This document shows positions 60,522 to 64,000 of a stretch of DNA of 64,000 nucleotides, piece after piece. The notes beneath the pieces are model-generated. The model was not told the origin of the DNA, did no database searches, and saw only the letters and a list, made by a program, of their open reading frames with translations. Where the stretch lies: positions 310,001 to 374,000 of the forward strand of contig NZ_CP071868.1 in the NCBI RefSeq assembly GCF_017569225.1. Reading direction: 5' to 3'. Positions within the stretch are counted from its first letter, which is position 1; the number at the start of each line of letters is the position of its first letter. The stretch comes from Pengzhenrongella sicca. Lineage in GTDB: Bacteria; Actinomycetota; Actinomycetes; Actinomycetales; Cellulomonadaceae. The position numbers were made by a program, and so were the translations under genes.

Positions 60522-61751
60522 TCAGCCGCCCGCGAGGAACCCCTCGACCATCGGCCCGATCTGGTCGGTCTCGATGAGGAACCCGTCGTGGCCGAAGGTC
60601 GAGCGGATCGTCCGGACCGGCCCGGCGCCCGGGATCCCCGCGGCGATCCGGTCCGACTGGCTCGGCGGGAAGAGCCGGTCGGAGTCGACCGCGACCACGA
60701 GGGCCCGCGCCGTGATCTGGGCCAGCGCGGCGTCGACCCCGCCGCGATCGCGGCCGAGGTCGTGGGTGATCATCGTGCGGGTGAGCACCACGTAGGTGTT
60801 CGCGTCGAACCGGCGGGCCAGCTTGTCGCCGTGGTGGTCGAGGTAGGACTGCACCGCGAACCGGCCGCCGCCGAGCGGGTTCTCGGCCGCCTGCGGGATC
60901 CGGCCGAACCGCTCGTCGAGCTCGCGCGCGCTGCGGTAGGAGGCGTGCGCGATCTGGCGCGCGATCCCGAGGCCGACGTGCGGCCCCTCGCCGTCGGGCG
61001 CGTCGTAGTAGTCGCCGTCGGCGAAGCGCGGATCCGCGCGGATGGCGCCGATCTGGGTATGGAAGTTCGCGATCTGGTCGCCGGAGGTCTGCGCGGACGT
61101 CGCGATCGCGGCGACCGCGCGGACCCGGCTGGGGTTGGACGCCGCCCACTCGAGCGCGCGCAGCCCGCCGAGCGAGCCACCCACCACGAGCGCCCACGCG
61201 TCGATGCCGAGCGCGTCCGTGAGGCCGACCTCGACCGCGACCTGGTCGCGGACCGTGATGTGGGGGAACCGCCCGCCCCAGGGCCGGCCGTCGGGCGCCG
61301 TCGAGGCCGGCCCGGTCGAACCCTGGCAGCCACCGAGCACGTTGGGCACGACGACGAAGTAGCGGTCGGTGTCGATCGGCGCCCCGGGCCCGACGAGCGT
61401 CGACCACCAGCCCGCCGTCGGGTGGCCCGGACCGGCCGCGCCGGTCACGTGCGAGTCGCCGGTCAGCGCGTGCATGACCAGCACGGCGTTGTCGCGCGCC
61501 GGCGACAGGGTGCCCCACGTCTCGTAGGCGAGCCGGACGGCGGGCAGTCGCTCGCCGGCCTCGAGCTCGACCGGGCCGACGTCGACGAACTGCCGGCGAC
61601 CGACCTCGTCGCCCTCGCGCCAGGCGGCGGACGCGGGGATCGGCCCGGGGGCGGGCGCGTCGACCCGTCGCCGCGTGGGCACGTGCGCCCGGCGCGGCGA
61701 CGGCGCGGGGGCCGCCGGGCGGGCGGCTCGGCGGCGTCGGTCGCTGGACAT
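60522..61751 (-). CDS. metX: Homoserine O-acetyltransferase
   Basis: The 409-residue protein starts at ATG 61751. After a 45-residue Arg/Pro-rich extension it has the MetX core with LAYETWGTLSPARDNAVLVMHALTGDSHV, NVLGGCQGSTGPAS, the nucleophile Ser193 in VVGGSLGGLRALEW and the C-terminal His in FGHDGFLIETDQ with preceding SDRLFPP (Asp). It makes O-acetylhomoserine from homoserine and acetyl-CoA. metY is the preceding gene 112 bases upstream. A TAGATT -10 box gives metX a second, leaderless promoter. Confidence 0.95.
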   Translation of the reverse strand: MSSDRRRRAARPAAPAPSPRRAHVPTRRRVDAPAPGPIPASAAWREGDEVGRRQFVDVGPVELEAGERLPAVRLAYETWGTLSPARDNAVLVMHALTGDSHVTGAAGPGHPTAGWWSTLVGPGAPIDTDRYFVVVPNVLGGCQGSTGPASTAPDGRPWGGRFPHITVRDQVAVEVGLTDALGIDAWALVVGGSLGGLRALEWAASNPSRVRAVAAIATSAQTSGDQIANFHTQIGAIRADPRFADGDYYDAPDGEGPHVGLGIARQIAHASYRSARELDERFGRIPQAAENPLGGGRFAVQSYLDHHGDKLARRFDANTYVVLTRTMITHDLGRDRGGVDAALAQITARALVVAVDSDRLFPPSQSDRIAAGIPGAGPVRTIRSTFGHDGFLIETDQIGPMVEGFLAGG

Positions 61752-61759
61752 AGCGTCCA

Positions 61760-61765
61760 AATCTA
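61760..61765 (-). promoter_or_regulatory. -10 box of metX
   Basis: On the reverse strand TAGATT ends eight bases before ATG 61751. Confidence 0.5.
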
Positions 61766-61863
61766 CGCGCCCGGCCGTGGGCGCGCCCGGACCGTCCACG
61801 CCGGCCTCGGCGGCGGGGGAGGACGGCCCGGGCTGCGCCCCGGACGCGGGTCTCGGCACGAGG

Positions 61864-63183
61864 TCAGGCGCCCTTGGCGGCGCGGAAGCCCGCATCCAGG
61901 TCGGCCAGGATGTCGTCGATGTGCTCGATCCCGACGGCGAGCCGCACGAGCCCCGGGGTGACCCCCGACAGGGCCTGCTCCTGCGGCGTGAGCTGGCTGT
62001 GCGTCGTCGACGCCGGGTGGATCACGAGCGAGCGGACGTCGCCGATGTTGGCGACGTTCGAGTGCAGCTCGAGCGCGGACACGAACGCCTTGCCCGCCTC
62101 CGCGCCTCCGTCGATCTCGAACGCGAGCACGGCGCCGGACCCGCGCGGCGCGTATTTCAGGGCGCGGTCGTGCCACGGGCTCGAGGCGAGCCCGGCGTAG
62201 TGCACGCCCAGGACGTCGTCGCGGGCCTCGAGCCACTCGGCGACCTTCTGCGCGTTGGCGACGTGGCGCTCGATGCGCAGCGACAGGGTCTCGATGCCCT
62301 GTTCGATGAGGAACGCGTTGAACGGCGAGATCGCGGGGCCGAGGTCGCGCAGCAGCTGGACGCGGGCCTTGAGAATGTACGAGAGGTTCACCGGGGCGAA
62401 CGCGCCGCCGACGCCGAGATCCCGGGCGAACACGAGGCCGTGGTAGCTCGGGTCCGGGGTGTTGAAGTTCGGGAACCGCTCGGGGTGCTGCGCGTAGTCG
62501 AACGTGCCGCCGTCGACGATGACGCCGCCGATGGCCGTGCCGTGCCCGCCGAGGTACTTCGTCGCCGAGTGCACGACGACGTCGGCCCCGAACTCGATCG
62601 GGCGGATCAGGTACGGCGTCGCGACGGTGTTGTCGACGACGAGCGGCAGGCCAGCGGTGTGCGCGACCTCGGCGACCGCCTCGATGTCGAGGATGTCCGA
62701 GCGCGGGTTCGGGATGGTCTCGGCGAAGACCAGCTTGGTGTTCGGGCGGATCGCGTCGCGCCAGGACTGCGGGTCGTGCGGGTCGTCAACGAAGCTCGTG
62801 GTGATGCCGAGCTTGGGCAGCGTGTAGTGGAAGAGGTTGTAGGTGCCGCCATACAGGCTCGGGCTCGAGACGATGTGGTCGCCCGACTCCGCGATGTTGA
62901 GGATCGCGATCGTCGTGGCGGCCGAGCCGGAGGCCAGGAAGAGGGCGCCGACGCCGCCCTCGAGCGAGGCGACCCGGTTCTCGACGACCTCCGTCGTCGG
63001 GTTGCCGATGCGGGTGTAGATCGGGCCGAGGTCCTTGAGTGCGAACCGGTCGGCGGCGACCTCGGCGCTCGGGAAGACGTACGACGTCGTCTGGTAGATG
63101 GGCAGCGCGCGAGCGCCGGTGGCGGGGTCCGGGGTCTGGCCGGCGTGGATCTGGCGGGTCTCGAAGGACCAGGCGTCGTTCAC
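61864..63183 (-). CDS. metY: O-acetylhomoserine aminocarboxypropyltransferase (sulfhydrylase)
   Basis: The 439-residue PLP enzyme starts at GTG 63183 with AAGGAG upstream. It shows PIYQTTSYVFPSAEVAADRFAL, YTRIGNPTTEVVENRVASLEGG, ASGSAATTIAIL and the PLP-binding Lys209 in HSATKYLGGHGTAIGG, with SNVANIGDVRSLVIHPASTTH near the end. It forms homocysteine from O-acetylhomoserine and sulfide. It is followed by metX. Its unusually long leader holds a small uORF and a hairpin (63338-63389). Confidence 0.96.
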   Translation of the reverse strand: MNDAWSFETRQIHAGQTPDPATGARALPIYQTTSYVFPSAEVAADRFALKDLGPIYTRIGNPTTEVVENRVASLEGGVGALFLASGSAATTIAILNIAESGDHIVSSPSLYGGTYNLFHYTLPKLGITTSFVDDPHDPQSWRDAIRPNTKLVFAETIPNPRSDILDIEAVAEVAHTAGLPLVVDNTVATPYLIRPIEFGADVVVHSATKYLGGHGTAIGGVIVDGGTFDYAQHPERFPNFNTPDPSYHGLVFARDLGVGGAFAPVNLSYILKARVQLLRDLGPAISPFNAFLIEQGIETLSLRIERHVANAQKVAEWLEARDDVLGVHYAGLASSPWHDRALKYAPRGSGAVLAFEIDGGAEAGKAFVSALELHSNVANIGDVRSLVIHPASTTHSQLTPQEQALSGVTPGLVRLAVGIEHIDDILADLDAGFRAAKGA

Positions 63184-63337
63184 AGGTGTGCTCCTTGGGC
63201 AGGCCGCGGTGCGATGCCCGGCGTGTTGACCGGTCCGCCCGCGAGGGGGGGTGGGGGTCGCACGAAAGGGGGTGCCAGCCGGGGAGGAGGCGAGGGCCGC
63301 CCGCAGGGGCGAGCCGCCTCATCGGGCGATGGGCACA

Positions 63338-63369
63338 GCCGAACGTGCGGGGTCAGCGACACATTCGGC
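63338..63369 (-). promoter_or_regulatory. Leader hairpin overlapping uORF
   Basis: GCCGAATGTG pairs with CACGTTCGGC (10 bp including one G-U pair) around a 12-nt loop that contains the uORF stop codon. Translation of the uORF would melt the left arm. Confidence 0.6.
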
Positions 63370-63376
63370 GGGACAT
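63353..63376 (-). CDS. Seven-codon leader peptide (uORF) before metY
   Basis: On the reverse strand ATG 63376 begins MSRRMCR followed by TGA. A TAGTCT -10 box ends seven bases before this ATG, so the metY transcript probably begins with the uORF start codon itself. The Met and Cys codons at positions 5 and 6, in front of a methionine/homocysteine biosynthesis gene, make it a candidate sulphur amino acid sensing leader. It is too short to prove by composition. Confidence 0.55.
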   Translation of the reverse strand: MSRRMCR

Positions 63377-63383
63377 GGGGCCG

Positions 63384-63389
63384 AGACTA
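63384..63389 (-). promoter_or_regulatory. -10 box of metY leader transcript
   Basis: TAGTCT on the reverse strand ends seven bases before the uORF ATG; transcription then starts at or next to the ATG. Confidence 0.55.
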
Positions 63390-63519
63390 CGAGCAGGCGT
63401 CCTCATGATGGAACAGGCGTCTCACTGGATGGACGCGATGAGCAGGTGGCAGGCCTCCGGATAGCCCCAGATGGGGCGCCCGGGCGCCGATTCGGGTAGA
63501 GCGTCCCGAATGACATCCG

Positions 63520-63555
63520 TGTGACTCATGTGACTGGTGTGACTCGTGTTCACTT
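63520..63555. repeat. Four 9-bp tandem repeats in promoter region
   Basis: TGTGACTCA, TGTGACTGG, TGTGACTCG and the weaker TGTTCACTT follow one another with a 9-bp period, 70 bases before the secreted-protein start. A perfect palindrome GACTCGAGTC lies just downstream at 63560-63569. Confidence 0.85.
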
Positions 63556-63624
63556 CTGGGACTCGAGTCGATAGCGTTCGTCTAGGCCCGCATCTCGCGC
63601 GGCCGTGATGAGGAGTGCACCCGC

Positions 63625-64000
63625 GTGCGATTCGAACCCCAGGCCCGCCTGCGTAGGCCGCTCGCTGTGCTCTCGCTCGGACTGATCGTCGCGCTCGGCC
63701 CGGCAGCCACGTCGGTCGCCGACCCGGTCGACCCGTCGCAGGAGGCGCTCGACTCCGCGCGCAGCGCCGTGACCGCCGGCGTCAGCGCGATCGCGGACAT
63801 CGAGGTGCAGCTCGCGCAGCAGAGCGTCACGCGGGACACGGCCTACGCCGCGGCGGCCGCGGCGGGCGAGGCCTACCTCCAGGCGGACCAGGCGCGGCAG
63901 GCCGCCGAGGCCGCCGCGACCCGCGCGGCCGAACTGCTCGCTGCCGCCAACGCCGACACGGAGGCCTCGCGCCGCACCCTCGTCGCGATCGCCCTCTCCG
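63625..64000 (+). CDS. Secreted coiled-coil protein, N-terminal part (runs off window)
   Basis: The frame starts at GTG 63625 with GATGAGGAG upstream and stays open for 125 codons to the window end. It has a Sec signal peptide (VLSLGLIVALGPAATSVA, about residues 15-32) and then an Ala/Gln/Glu-rich predicted coiled coil. The layout resembles NlpC/P60 or M23 peptidoglycan hydrolases of actinobacteria (RipA-like), whose catalytic domain would be beyond the edge. That assignment is inference. Confidence 0.7.
   Translation, partial: MRFEPQARLRRPLAVLSLGLIVALGPAATSVADPVDPSQEALDSARSAVTAGVSAIADIEVQLAQQSVTRDTAYAAAAAAGEAYLQADQARQAAEAAATRAAELLAAANADTEASRRTLVAIALS

Noticed and set aside
63184-63480. SAM riboswitch upstream of metY
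   Set aside because: I looked for the conserved cores of SAM-I, SAM-II and SAM-IV and did not see them; the uORF and hairpin explain the leader better. A covariance-model search would settle this.

Overview
The window is dense, very GC-rich DNA (low 70s % by eye) with GTG starts, four-base GTGA/ATGA gene overlaps, and many genes that have a TANNNT -10 box 6-8 nt before the start codon and no Shine-Dalgarno sequence. These traits, a lysine-rich DNA topoisomerase I tail next to tmk-holB, a DUF222/HNH '13E12' gene, LigD polymerase and PspC proteins point to an actinobacterium, most likely of order Micrococcales (Cellulomonas-like). The genus is an inference.

Layout. 1-3.4 kb: topA 3' end, a Gfo/Idh/MocA oxidoreductase, tmk-holB. 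3.4-7.1 kb: a reverse-strand four-gene unit (secreted protein, lipoprotein, response regulator, sensor kinase) and a VOC-PPOX pair. 7.2-10.8 kb: secreted tripeptidyl-aminopeptidase-like hydrolase, DUF222-HNH gene, cupin. 10.9-13.9 kb: tRNA-Thr(CGT) followed by a low-GC insert with an unknown membrane protein and a cluster of broken oxidoreductase and LysR genes. 14-18.4 kb: three small regulatory units (SDR/XRE, ArsR/SRPBCC, ECF sigma with SnoaL-like tail plus DUF1059). 18.5-25.8 kb: a complete hexuronate catabolic locus (uxaC, GPH-type transporter, LacI regulator, uxuB, uxuA) with two LacI-type operators in the divergent promoter region.

25.9-35.9 kb: envelope and miscellaneous genes (DUF2510 membrane protein, VanY-like carboxypeptidase, LigD polymerase domain, a hydrolase with a disturbed 5' end, small orphan proteins, anti-sigma-type ATPase, EEP phosphatase, glutamine amidotransferase, GGDEF cyclase). 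36-43.5 kb: cspA with a long leader, ParA/MinD-like ATPase, ECF sigma plus membrane partner, 5'-3' exonuclease, DDN-type reductase, RNase H. 43.5-50.8 kb: a PCMT-like methyltransferase/ABC ATPase/FtsX permease operon and an SNF2 helicase. 51-64 kb: second VanY-like protein, OsmC, a large FAD/Fe-S oxidoreductase, a RAMA-domain protein, and the methionine genes metX and metY, with a tiny leaderless uORF plus hairpin ahead of metY. The window ends inside a secreted coiled-coil protein gene.

The most notable observations are the metY leader (leaderless seven-codon uORF whose stop lies in a hairpin loop), the reciprocal deletion that fused the 3' halves of an SDR and a LysR gene, several short tandem repeat arrays at gene ends and promoters, a 16-bp perfect inverted repeat overlapping the ArsR promoter, possible direct-repeat regulator sites before two VanY-like paralogues, and a hydrolase whose N-terminus is encoded in a frame lacking a normal start codon. 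I did not find a defence island, CRISPR array, biosynthetic cluster or intact prophage.
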